Source: Lachnospira sp900551945 (GTDB lineage Bacteria; Bacillota; Clostridia; Lachnospirales; Lachnospiraceae). From it: DNA of 64,000 bases. Under the pieces are notes generated by a model. That model saw nothing but the letters and a program-made list of their open reading frames with translations. It did not search any database and had not been told where the DNA came from. This document shows positions 33,412-42,294 of this stretch, piece by piece. The stretch covers positions 1-64,000 of the forward strand of contig DBFCCI010000036.1 in assembly GCA_048380335.1 (NCBI GenBank). Direction: 5' to 3'. The position numbers were made by a program, and so were the translations under genes. The stretch's first letter is position 1. Each line of letters opens with the position of its first letter.

Positions 33412-35433
33412 ATGAAACAAAAGGAAAAACGAAAAGAAGGACAGCAAAATGGTATAACAACGATTAAAAAAGAAATTCAGAAAACTATAATTGTATTGCT
33501 TTCAGTTTCTTTGGCATTAGTTGGTATTATCACTTGTGTACTGAACTATGTTTCTACAACAAGAGCTATGGAAGATAGTATGCAGGTAACAGCACAAGTA
33601 GCAGCAGACCAAGTTAGCAATAGACTTGAGGCTGATATGAATGTTATTGAAATGTTAGGAACAATGGTAGACCTTGCTTCAGATAGTGTTCCAATAGCTG
33701 ATAAAAATAAGGCTATGGGAGAATATCAAAATCAATATGCTTGGAAGTCATATGGTATTACTGGTCGAGATGGTATTAATATATTTGAAACAACTACAGA
33801 TATTTCACAGAGAGATTATTTTAAAGAAGCACTTAATGGAACAACTTCAATAAGTGACCCTGTATATAGTAAGACAACTAATGAATTAGTTATAGTGATG
33901 GCAACACCTCTTTGGAAAGATGGAGTCCAAAATTCACAGGTAATAGGTGTTGTATATGTTTCTGTAGATGCTTCTGATTTATCTGATATTGCCACATCTA
34001 TTAAGGTAAGTAAAAATGGTACAGCTTATATTCTTAACAAAGAAGGTACAGCTATTGCACATCAGAATATGGACTTTGTAGAAAATGAAAAGAATAATAT
34101 AAAAGAATCAAGTTCAGACTCATCACTTAATTCTGTTGCTAAGTTTGAAAAGCAAATGATACAAGGTGGTAAGGGCTTTGGAAGATATACATATGAGGGA
34201 ACTCGTTGGATTATAGGTTATGCACCAGTAGGTATTAATGGTTGGAGTCTTGCAGTTGCAGCTCCATTGACAGATTTCTTAGGAAGTACAATACTTGGTA
34301 TTGTAATAACTATAATAGCACTTGTAATAGCATTATTTGTAGCAATTAGAGTTGCTAATAGAACTGGTGAGGAAATTGGTGGAGCAGTTAAGGTTTGTTC
34401 AGACCGTCTTAAACTTTTAGCTGAAGGTGATTTAGATACACCAGTTACAACACTTAATACTAATAATGAAACTAAGCTTCTTGAACAGTCAACTATAGAG
34501 ATTGTAAATTCATTACATACTATTATAGGTGATATTAAGCATATTTTATCAGAAATGGCTTCTGGTAATTTTGAAGTTCACTCTGAGATTGGTTCTGATA
34601 AGTATATTGGTGCTTATAGTGAAATTCACCTTGCAATGAGAGATTTAAGAAACACTCTTTCTAATACTCTTGAAGCTATAGTTGAAGCTTCTGAACAAGT
34701 TGACGCAGGTGCTTCACAGCTTGCAACAGGTGCAACTGAACTTGCAGAGGGGGCAACTGAACAGGCTGCTGCCATAGAAGAAATGTCTGCTACAGTAACA
34801 GATGTTACACAACAGGTTGAAAAAACTGCAAAGGCGACAGATGAAGCGCATGACAATGCTAAGATTGTTGGAAAAGAAGCAGCAGCAAGCAAGGATAAGA
34901 TGAATGAACTTACAGAAGCAATGAAGAAGATTGAAGAAACTTCTAATGCTATTAAGGATATTATTGCTAAAATCGAAGATATTGCTTCACAGACTAATTT
35001 GTTATCACTTAATGCAGCGATAGAGGCTGCAAGAGCTGGTGAAGCTGGTCGTGGTTTTGCGGTTGTTGCTGACCAGATTAGAAGACTTGCAGAACAAAGC
35101 GCTCAGTCAGCAGTTGATACAAGAAATATGATTGAGTCGTCTATTGATGAAGTTACTAATGGTAGTAGAATTACTAATGAAACAGAAGAAGCGCTTGATA
35201 AGGTATTAGCAGAAATTGATGAGATTGTTCTTAGTGTTGCTAATGTTAGAGTGGCTTCTGACAAGCAGTCTGCTGCTATGGAACAGATTGAAAAGGCTGT
35301 TGATCAGATATCTGGGGTAGTTCAGGCTAACTCTGCATCGGCACAGCAAAGCTCTGCTACAAGTGAAGAATTGTCAGCACAGGCACAGACATTAAAAGAC
35401 CTTATTGGTCAATTTACGATTATGAAAAAATAA
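33412..35433 (+). CDS. methyl-accepting chemotaxis protein with extracellular Cache sensor
   Basis: A 673-aa receptor. One transmembrane helix is at about 24-46 and a second at about 293-317, bracketing an extracellular dCache-type sensor (residues about 50-285, including YKDGIN-like and ISDPVYSKTTNELVIVMATP elements). HAMP follows, then the cytoplasmic signalling domain, whose tip is EDIASQTNLLSLNAAIEAAR, GEAGRGFAVVAD. It should relay a small-molecule signal to CheA/CheW. No other chemotaxis gene is in the window. The start is ATG 33412, 7 nt after AGGAGAG. Flanked on both sides by palindromic elements. Confidence 0.93.
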   Translation: MKQKEKRKEGQQNGITTIKKEIQKTIIVLLSVSLALVGIITCVLNYVSTTRAMEDSMQVTAQVAADQVSNRLEADMNVIEMLGTMVDLASDSVPIADKNKAMGEYQNQYAWKSYGITGRDGINIFETTTDISQRDYFKEALNGTTSISDPVYSKTTNELVIVMATPLWKDGVQNSQVIGVVYVSVDASDLSDIATSIKVSKNGTAYILNKEGTAIAHQNMDFVENEKNNIKESSSDSSLNSVAKFEKQMIQGGKGFGRYTYEGTRWIIGYAPVGINGWSLAVAAPLTDFLGSTILGIVITIIALVIALFVAIRVANRTGEEIGGAVKVCSDRLKLLAEGDLDTPVTTLNTNNETKLLEQSTIEIVNSLHTIIGDIKHILSEMASGNFEVHSEIGSDKYIGAYSEIHLAMRDLRNTLSNTLEAIVEASEQVDAGASQLATGATELAEGATEQAAAIEEMSATVTDVTQQVEKTAKATDEAHDNAKIVGKEAAASKDKMNELTEAMKKIEETSNAIKDIIAKIEDIASQTNLLSLNAAIEAARAGEAGRGFAVVADQIRRLAEQSAQSAVDTRNMIESSIDEVTNGSRITNETEEALDKVLAEIDEIVLSVANVRVASDKQSAAMEQIEKAVDQISGVVQANSASAQQSSATSEELSAQAQTLKDLIGQFTIMKK

Positions 35434-35454
35434 TTTTTTAAAGTTTATGTATTA

Positions 35455-35607
35455 AAAATAACATTAGTATATAAATACATACATTATTAAAAGTACAGTC
35501 AGTTATATTTTTATGATTTTATCGAACAAGTATGTTCATTTTAGGCACATAAATATAGCTGGCTGTTTTTTTAATGTTGTATTTGGTTTATATATTGCTG
35601 TTATTTT
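35455..35607. repeat. palindromic intergenic element, copy C
   Basis: Outer arms AAAATAACATTAGTATATAA (from 35455) and TTATATATTGCTGTTATTTT (to about 35607) pair with few mismatches. The inner arms CAGTCAGTTATATTTTTATG / CATAAATATAGCTGGCTG pair including G.U, and the apex is GAACA-AGTA-TGTTC. It directly follows the MCP gene. Confidence 0.82.
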
Positions 35608-35648
35608 GACAATATTTTTTTATAATGTGATGATATAAAGGTTGTGTG

Positions 35649-35806
35649 GGATATCAGAATTATATAAAACATTCACACACCAGTGAAAGTACAGTCATCT
35701 ATATTTGTATGCCATAATCGAACAAGTATGTTCGCTTCTGTCACACAAATATAGGTGGCTGTTCTTTGCAATGGTGTATTCATTGTTTTATGTAATTCTG
35801 ATATCC
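35649..35806. repeat. palindromic intergenic element, copy D
   Basis: Best-preserved copy. Outer arms GGATATCAGAATTATATAAA (from 35649) and ATGTAATTCTGATATCC (to 35806) pair. Inner arms CAGTCATCTATATTTGT / ACAAATATAGGTGGCTG pair with G.U, and the apex is CGAACA-AGTA-TGTTCG. Only about 40 nt separate it from copy C. Confidence 0.85.
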
Positions 35807-35894
35807 TTACGGAAGTTTTTTGGCAAGCCTAAATGAAAGACTTTAAGGTGTTGGTTTGTATTGAGAAGTACAAAACTTAAGATGTTATTTTTAT

Positions 35895-35975
35895 AAAGGC
35901 TATTGTTAAGTCTTATGGGATATGGTGAAAGGTTAGTTTCATTGATGAACTGTAAGATTTTGCAATAGCTTTTTG
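35895..35975 (+). terminator. stem-loop with T-run before nifJ
   Basis: AAAGGCTATTG (about 35895-35905) pairs with CAATAGCTTTTT (about 35963-35974), with a weaker inner pairing (GTCTTAT / ATAAGAT-like) and a T-run in the closing arm. It could terminate upstream transcription before the nifJ leader. The remaining sequence to 36151 shows no convincing gene. Confidence 0.4.
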
Positions 35976-36151
35976 TTTGTGAAAATGGTGTAGGGTGTGT
36001 GGTATAGTAGTTTGTATATTTTTTGGAGATTTTGACATAATAGATATTGTGAAAGTTGTCATTAAAACTGTATTTTTACTTTTTAGGAGAAATTGGGCAA
36101 AAGTTGTTAATAGTAGATTTTATTTTGTTAGATTAGCGGAGGATAGATGTT

Positions 36152-39100
36152 ATGTCAAGAAAACTTTTAACTATGGATGGGAATATGGCGGCGGCTTATG
36201 TATCTTATGCGTATACAGAAGTTGCTGCCATTTATCCTATTACGCCATCATCGCCTATGGCAGATTATACAAGTGTGTGGGCTGTTAAGGGGAGAAAAAA
36301 TATATTTGGAGAGCCAGTAAGACTTGTGCAGTTGCAGTCGGAAGCGGGGGCAGCAGGGGCATTTCATGGTATGCTTAATGCAGGGGCTTTGTCATCAACA
36401 TATACATCATCACAGGGACTTCTGCTTATGATACCTAATATGTATAAGGTAGCAGGGGAGTTATTGCCGGGAGTTATAAATGTTGCAGCAAGAACAGTAG
36501 CGACACATGCCTTGTCTATATTTGGCGACCATCAAGATGTATATGCTTGTCGTCAGACAGGGTTTGCTATGTTGTCAACAGGAAGTGTGCAGGAAGTTAT
36601 GGATTTAACGCCTGTAGCGCATCTTGTGGCTATTGAAAGCAGAATACCATTTTTGAATTTTTTTGATGGGTTTAGAACGTCACATGAAATACAAAAAATT
36701 TATGCTTGGGATTATGATAAGTTGAAAAGCTTTTGTAATATGGAGGCTGTAAAAGCATTTAAGGCACGTTCACTTAACCCAGAAAGACCACAAATGAGAG
36801 GTTCAGCACAAAATCCTGATGTGTTTTTTCAGATAAGAGAAAGTAGTAATATATATTATAATAATTTGCCAGATATAGTTGAAAAGTACATGAATATGAT
36901 TAATGAAAGTATTGGAACGGATTATGGGCTATTTAATTATTATGGTGATAAAGAGGCTGAAAATGTAATAATTGCGATGGGGTCAGTGTGCGACACTATT
37001 GAGGAAACAATAGATATAATACAAAGTAATAATATAGATATAACAGGAAATTATAATAAAGCTGAAAATAGTATAAGTAATAATAGCAATGTTAAAAATA
37101 TAACAAAAAAAGTAGGACTTATAAGAGTACATTTATATAGGCCGTTTTCAAAGAAACATCTTCTCAAGGCGTTGCCAAAAACGGTTAAAGTTATTAATGT
37201 ACTTGATAGAACTAAAGAGTCGGGAGCAGTTGCAGAGCCTTTGTGTGAAGATGTTATAACTGCTTTAAAGGGAACGGAGTTTGAAAATGTTAAAGTACTT
37301 GGCGGTAGATATGGGTTGTCATCAAAGAATACAACACCAGCAGATATTGTAGCTGTCTTTAATAATGAGAGTAAGAATAACTTTACTGTTGGAATAAATG
37401 ACGATGTGACGCACTTATCATTAAAGGTCGAAAAAAATTTACAAGATAACAGTGGTGTTGAACAGATAGAAGCCTTGCAACAAGGCAGCATTGAGTTAGA
37501 TTGTGGAAATAAAGATATTATTTCTTGCAAATTCTGGGGAATGGGTGCTGATGGAACGGTTGGAGCTAATAAGAATACTATAAAAATTATTGGTGATTAT
37601 ACAGATTTGCAGGTTCAAGCATATTTTGAATATGACTCAAAAAAGTCAGGTGGACTTACAATATCACATCTTAGGTTTGGTAAGACAAGGATAAAGTCAG
37701 CTTATCTTATAGAAAAAGCTGATTTTGTGGCGTGTCATGTTCAAAGTTATCTTGATAAATATGATTTGATAAGGCAAGTTAATAAAAATGGCAAATTTCT
37801 TATTAACTGTGAATGGAATGATGAGGAAATTGTTGAGAAATTGAAAAAATCGGACATAGAATACATTTTAAATAACAATATAAAATTATATGCTATTGAT
37901 GGATATAAGATTGCAAATGAGATTGGTCTTGGAAATAGAACAGGAACTATTATGCAGGCTGTATTTTTTAAGGTTGCCAATATAATACCTAGCGACAAAG
38001 CAATTGAATACATGAAGCAAATGGTTAAAAAGACGTATAGTAGTAAGGGTGAGCGAATTGTCAATATGAATTACGACTCTATTGATAGAGCAATTTTAGA
38101 AGTGCGAGAAGTTGATATAAGTAGTAAATATAAAGAACTTGAGGGTTCTACATTAGTTGATAAAAATTCAAAACAGAGTGATTGTTATAATGAAAAAGGA
38201 GTAATCAATGACAGGGCTGGTTTTTGTGATAAGTGTAGTTTTGCAGAAAATATTCAACAACCTATCAATGTGTGTAAAGGCGATGAACTGCCTGTGTCAG
38301 CATTTCTTAATATGGCTGACGGAACACTTCCAGTTGGAACATCAGCATTTGAAAAAAGAGGCGTTGCAAATTATGTTCCAGTGTGGAATTTTGATGGGTG
38401 TATTCAGTGCAATATGTGTTCATATGTATGTCCACACGCAGTAATTCGCCCCGTTGTGCTGAATGAAGCTACTGTTAAAAATGCGCCAAATGGCATGAAA
38501 TATACGAAAATGGTGGGCGAGAAGGATAAATATTTTGCAATAACGATATCTTCTTATGATTGTACAGGATGTGCGCTTTGTGCAAATGTGTGTCCGGGAA
38601 ATATGAAAAATAATGTGCTGTCAATGAAGAAATTCAATAACAATATAGTTTTAAAAGACTTGTCAAAGGTTTATGATACTTTAAATGAAGAAACACAAAA
38701 TAATAATAAAATTGATGAATTTAGCAAGTTAGACGAAACTATAAGACAGCAAAAGTATTTTGATTATGCGATGAAAGTCAATGAAAATGACAAGGTGTGG
38801 GAGCATTTTAAAAGAAATACAGTTAAAGGTTCACAGTTTTTTACTCCGCTTCTTGAATTTTCGGGTGCATGTGCAGGTTGTGGTGAAACGGCTTATGCAA
38901 AACTTGTTACACAGTTGTTTGGTGAAAGAATGATAGTAGCAAATGCGACAGGGTGTAGTTCTATCTGGGGCGGTTCTATGCCATCAATTCCTTATACAAC
39001 AAATAAAGATAAAAAGGGAGTTGCGTGGTCAAACTCATTATTTGAAGATGCTGCGGAATATGGATACGGAATGTTACTTGCTTCTGAGAGCAATAGAAAT

Positions 39101-40162
39101 AATGTGTTTAACAAGCTTTGTAAGTTGATTTTACATTTTAGGGAAAATAATCTTGAATATAAAGAAAATGCTTTTGGTTGTAATAGTAATGATGGAATGA
39201 TAAAGAATAATTGTGAAAAAATAGACAATAGTAAAGAAGTACAATTGGATAATCAAGCTTTAAAGAGTGATAAAATGTCAAAAGGTGTTGAGAAAAATAG
39301 TGAAGCTAGGCAACAAGATTTTATTAAGGATATTCGTACTCAGCTTGTGGAATTAGTGGAAGCTTATAAAAAATATTATGAAGATGGCAGAATAAATTGT
39401 AAGCTTGCGGATAAAATAATTGCAAAGCTTGTCGAGTATAAGAGCATTTCCAATAAAGAAAATGAGTTAAAACTTATTGATGACATTTTAAATAATAAAG
39501 AGTTCTTATCAAAAAAATCACACTGGGTATTCGGCGGAGATGGTTGGGCGTATGATATTGGATTTTCGGGGCTTGACCATGTGCTTTCTACAAAGGCAGA
39601 CATTAATATTCTTGTATTTGATACAGAAGTGTATTCTAATACGGGTGGTCAGGCTTCTAAAGCGACTAATCTTGGAGCTATAGCTCAGTTTGCTAGTAAT
39701 GGTAAGAGTGTCAAAAAGAAAAGTCTTGCAGATATGATGATGACGTATGGCTATGTATACGTTGCTCAAGTTTCATTAGGTGCGGATATGAACCAATGTG
39801 TTAAGGCAATAGACGAAGCTGAAAAATATAATGGCCCATCAATTGTAATTGCGTATGCACCTTGTATTAATCATGGCATAGAAGGTGGTATGACAAAGTG
39901 TGTTGATGAGCAAAAGAAAGCTGTTCAAGCAGGATATTGGAATATTTTTAGATATAATCCTGAAAAGAAACTTTCGGGTGAAATACCATTTATACTTGAC
40001 AGTAAGCCGCCAGTTATGGAGTATACTGACTTTTTAATGGGCGAGAATAGATATGTTAATTTGAAAAGGCAAGATAAACAAAGGGCTGACAGATTATTTG
40101 AAGAAGCTACAAATGACGCAAAAGAAAGGTATGAGCGATATAAAAAAATGGCAGGAAAATAA
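36152..40162 (+). CDS. nifJ: pyruvate:ferredoxin (flavodoxin) oxidoreductase
   Basis: A 1336-aa single-chain enzyme that converts pyruvate + CoA to acetyl-CoA + CO2 and reduces ferredoxin, central to clostridial fermentation. The domain order is standard: N-terminal pyrimidine-binding domain (MDGNMAAAYVSYAYTEVAAI), a CoA/gamma domain, two 4Fe-4S motifs (CIQCNMCSYVCP near 750; CTGCALCANVCP near 804), the CAGCGET cluster segment near 907, and the TPP domain GDGWAYDIGFSGLDHVLS. Most family members are about 1170-1180 aa; this one is longer because of Asn/Lys/Ser-rich insertions at about 291-316, 663-711, 845-865 and 1000-1053. GGAGG lies 9 nt before the ATG. Confidence 0.95.
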   Translation: MSRKLLTMDGNMAAAYVSYAYTEVAAIYPITPSSPMADYTSVWAVKGRKNIFGEPVRLVQLQSEAGAAGAFHGMLNAGALSSTYTSSQGLLLMIPNMYKVAGELLPGVINVAARTVATHALSIFGDHQDVYACRQTGFAMLSTGSVQEVMDLTPVAHLVAIESRIPFLNFFDGFRTSHEIQKIYAWDYDKLKSFCNMEAVKAFKARSLNPERPQMRGSAQNPDVFFQIRESSNIYYNNLPDIVEKYMNMINESIGTDYGLFNYYGDKEAENVIIAMGSVCDTIEETIDIIQSNNIDITGNYNKAENSISNNSNVKNITKKVGLIRVHLYRPFSKKHLLKALPKTVKVINVLDRTKESGAVAEPLCEDVITALKGTEFENVKVLGGRYGLSSKNTTPADIVAVFNNESKNNFTVGINDDVTHLSLKVEKNLQDNSGVEQIEALQQGSIELDCGNKDIISCKFWGMGADGTVGANKNTIKIIGDYTDLQVQAYFEYDSKKSGGLTISHLRFGKTRIKSAYLIEKADFVACHVQSYLDKYDLIRQVNKNGKFLINCEWNDEEIVEKLKKSDIEYILNNNIKLYAIDGYKIANEIGLGNRTGTIMQAVFFKVANIIPSDKAIEYMKQMVKKTYSSKGERIVNMNYDSIDRAILEVREVDISSKYKELEGSTLVDKNSKQSDCYNEKGVINDRAGFCDKCSFAENIQQPINVCKGDELPVSAFLNMADGTLPVGTSAFEKRGVANYVPVWNFDGCIQCNMCSYVCPHAVIRPVVLNEATVKNAPNGMKYTKMVGEKDKYFAITISSYDCTGCALCANVCPGNMKNNVLSMKKFNNNIVLKDLSKVYDTLNEETQNNNKIDEFSKLDETIRQQKYFDYAMKVNENDKVWEHFKRNTVKGSQFFTPLLEFSGACAGCGETAYAKLVTQLFGERMIVANATGCSSIWGGSMPSIPYTTNKDKKGVAWSNSLFEDAAEYGYGMLLASESNRNNVFNKLCKLILHFRENNLEYKENAFGCNSNDGMIKNNCEKIDNSKEVQLDNQALKSDKMSKGVEKNSEARQQDFIKDIRTQLVELVEAYKKYYEDGRINCKLADKIIAKLVEYKSISNKENELKLIDDILNNKEFLSKKSHWVFGGDGWAYDIGFSGLDHVLSTKADINILVFDTEVYSNTGGQASKATNLGAIAQFASNGKSVKKKSLADMMMTYGYVYVAQVSLGADMNQCVKAIDEAEKYNGPSIVIAYAPCINHGIEGGMTKCVDEQKKAVQAGYWNIFRYNPEKKLSGEIPFILDSKPPVMEYTDFLMGENRYVNLKRQDKQRADRLFEEATNDAKERYERYKKMAGK

Positions 40163-40190
40163 AATATATACTTTTAAGGATGGTAATAAA

Positions 40191-41603
40191 ATGGGAAGTT
40201 TTAGTAATAGTGCCATTAAGAATATGGAGTTATTTGAACAAAAGGTAAGAGTTGATTCTAATTTTGATATTCTTAAACGAAAGATTACTATGGCAGAAAA
40301 AACGGCAGGTTTTTATTTTGTTGATGGGTTTGTACAAGAAGCACTTGTTGAAAAGCTTATGCAGTTTTTCTATTCTCTTAAACCAGAAAATCTAAAGGAT
40401 ATTGATACATTTCTTGAAGTTGGTATGCCCTATACAGAAGTTGAAAAAAACGACTCTTTAGACGAAGTTGTTAAGAGCTTTCTATCTGGTATGACGGTTG
40501 TATTTATTGATGGCTTTGACCAATGTATTTTAATTGATTGCAGAACTTATCCTATGAGAAGTGTTACAGAGCCTTGGAAAGACAGGGTGCTTCGTGGTGC
40601 AAGAGATGGTTTTGTAGAAACACTTGTGCATAATGCGGCACTTCTTAGACGACGTATTAGAGATACTAATTTGAGTCTTGAAATGTTTCAAGTAGGTGAA
40701 AGTTCAAAGTCTGATGTGGCAGTTTGTTATATTTGTGGCAAGGCTGACCCAAACTTAGTTAGTGATATAAAACGGCGTATTCAAAAAATTGAAGTAGAAG
40801 CATTGACGATGAACCTTGAAAGTCTTGCGGAGTGTCTTTTTGAGCATAGATGGATAGATCCGTTTCCTAAGTTTAAGTATTCGGAAAGACCTGATACTGC
40901 GGCAGCGGCGCTTCTTGATGGAAATGTTGTTATAATGGTTGACAATTCACCTGCCGTTATGATACTTCCTACGTCTGTGTTTGATATGATAGAAGAACCA
41001 GATGATTATAACTTTGCGCCGATTATAGGAACGTATCTTCGATGGTCGAGATTTGTGTTTACTATGGTGTGTATGTTTTTAACGCCTGTGTGGTTGCTAC
41101 TTCTTAATAATCCACAGTGGGTTCCAGAGTGGCTTCAATTTATTACGATTTCTGATGAAATAACTGTGCCTGTGCTTTTTCAGCTTCTTATACTTGAATT
41201 ATCTGTTGATGGTCTTAAGATGGCAGCAGTCAATACACCATCGCTTCTTTCAACGCCATTAAGTGTTGTTGCTGGTATTGTTGTTGGTGAGTATGCTGTA
41301 AGCTCAGGGTGGTTTAATCCAGAGTCTATGCTTTATATGGCGGTCGTTACAGTGGGAACTTATTCGCAGGCTAGTTTTGAGATGGGGTATGCGATGAAGT
41401 TTTTAAGGATAATTGAGTTGATTTTGACGCAGTTGTTTGGGCTTTGGGGCTTTATTGCGGGGGTTATTATTGTTGTTTGTACTATTGCGTTTAATAAGAC
41501 GATATCTGGTAGAAGTTATGTTTATCCGGTTGTGCCGTTTAATTGGGGGGATTTAAAGCGGAAAATAGTGCGCTTGAGATTGCCACATTCTTATAAAAAG
41601 TAA
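40191..41603 (+). CDS. spoVAF: SpoVAF/GerA-type spore germination membrane protein
   Basis: A 470-aa GerA-family protein. The first 290 residues are a soluble domain (CRTYPMRSVTEPWKDRVLRG, then GFVETLVHNAALLRRRIRD), and the second part has about five membrane segments starting at YLRWSRFVFTMVCMFLTPVW. The closest family memory is SpoVAF, which associates with the SpoVA calcium-dipicolinate channel. No other spoVA or ger genes are adjacent. I start at ATG 40191, 7 nt after AAGGATGG; a longer frame overlaps nifJ. The last codons are part of an inverted repeat (see 41582-41867). Confidence 0.85.
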   Translation: MGSFSNSAIKNMELFEQKVRVDSNFDILKRKITMAEKTAGFYFVDGFVQEALVEKLMQFFYSLKPENLKDIDTFLEVGMPYTEVEKNDSLDEVVKSFLSGMTVVFIDGFDQCILIDCRTYPMRSVTEPWKDRVLRGARDGFVETLVHNAALLRRRIRDTNLSLEMFQVGESSKSDVAVCYICGKADPNLVSDIKRRIQKIEVEALTMNLESLAECLFEHRWIDPFPKFKYSERPDTAAAALLDGNVVIMVDNSPAVMILPTSVFDMIEEPDDYNFAPIIGTYLRWSRFVFTMVCMFLTPVWLLLLNNPQWVPEWLQFITISDEITVPVLFQLLILELSVDGLKMAAVNTPSLLSTPLSVVAGIVVGEYAVSSGWFNPESMLYMAVVTVGTYSQASFEMGYAMKFLRIIELILTQLFGLWGFIAGVIIVVCTIAFNKTISGRSYVYPVVPFNWGDLKRKIVRLRLPHSYKK

Positions 41604-41867
41604 GTAAGATGAGAAAGTCCAAAAAGGCAGTATATTTGAGAGTAGATGGATAAGTATTAAGAATATCTAAGATAAGCTGGGGAGTTTATGATAACGTACG
41701 GGTCGTAAAAAATGCGACGTCGTGTCGCTTTTTCCTAAATTGCACGTCGTGTGCAATTTCCCCTGTTTTTTAACAGCTTATCTAAGATATTCTAAATACT
41801 TACCATAATACTTCTCAAATATACTGCCTTTTTGGACTGCCACTATTTAGTTTTTGTAAGAATGTGG
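41582..41867. repeat. long foldback element capped by twin hairpins
   Basis: Main arms 41617-41679 and 41774-41837 pair over about 60 bp with small bulges. Pairing continues into the end of the SpoVAF-like CDS (CCACATTCTTATAAAAAGTA) with TTTTTGTAAGAATGTGG on the far side. The apical region has two consecutive hairpins with the same loop GTCGT: stem GCGAC/GTCGC (41714-41728) and stem AAATTGCAC/GTGCAATTT (41737-41759). There is no coding potential. It may be a transposon-like foldback or a structured RNA. Confidence 0.8.
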
Positions 41868-42070
41868 GTTGGGGGTGAGAGTTGGGGAGTTGAAATTAAA
41901 TGTTTATTATAATTTCCCCCCAATATACTCCTTTTTTGTCTGACCTATTTACTTTTTGTAAGAATGTGGGTTGGGGTTGAGAGTTGGGGAGTTGGAATTG
42001 AATGTTTATCATAATCCCCCAACATACTCCCATTTTTATCTGCTTTATTTACATTTTATAAGAATGTGTG
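41844..42070. repeat. tandem ~100-bp repeat, about 2.3 units
   Basis: Units start near 41844, 41946 and 42046 with TATTTA-TTTT-TAAGAATGTG and then GGTTGGGG..GAGAGTTGGGGAG. The first two are nearly the same, including a hairpin (GTTGGGG .. CCCCAAC in unit 2); the third is a degraded partial unit. The period is 100-102 nt. It fills most of the gap before the MoxR gene; from about 42070 to 42294 I see no gene or clear structure apart from a TATAAT-like box near 42169. Confidence 0.8.
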
Positions 42071-42294
42071 TATTGAGAGTGTGTGGTGGTGATAGAAAAA
42101 TATAAATTTATTTTATTAAAATTTAGTTAAATTGTATTAAAGTAATTTCATTTTGTGACTTTTGTTGTATAATGATTGAAGGATATTTATTATTTGTTCG
42201 GCTGTTATAAATTGGTGGGAGTTGTAGGCTTTTTTGCGATGGAAGCTGGGTTTATAGATGGTGGAATGGTTTTAGAAAGGGAATTTTTATACTT

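Noticed and set aside
35721..35736. CGAACAAGTATGTTCG in the palindromic elements looks like a LexA/DinR (SOS) box.
   Set aside because: Firmicutes SOS boxes have GAAC and GTTC separated by 4 nt. Here the gap is 6 nt, and the motif is the tip of a longer stem that occurs far from SOS-type genes.
35995..36288. A 97-codon open frame in the nifJ leader.
   Set aside because: It overlaps the nifJ start in another frame, has no ribosome-binding site and shows no recognisable protein character.
40098..40190. Longer N-terminus for the SpoVAF-like protein overlapping nifJ.
   Set aside because: The extension is nifJ sequence read in another frame, and ATG 40191 has a properly spaced Shine-Dalgarno.
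41844..42070. Tandem units could be mistaken for a CRISPR array.
   Set aside because: Units are about 100 nt, contiguous, without unique spacers, and no cas genes are in the window.
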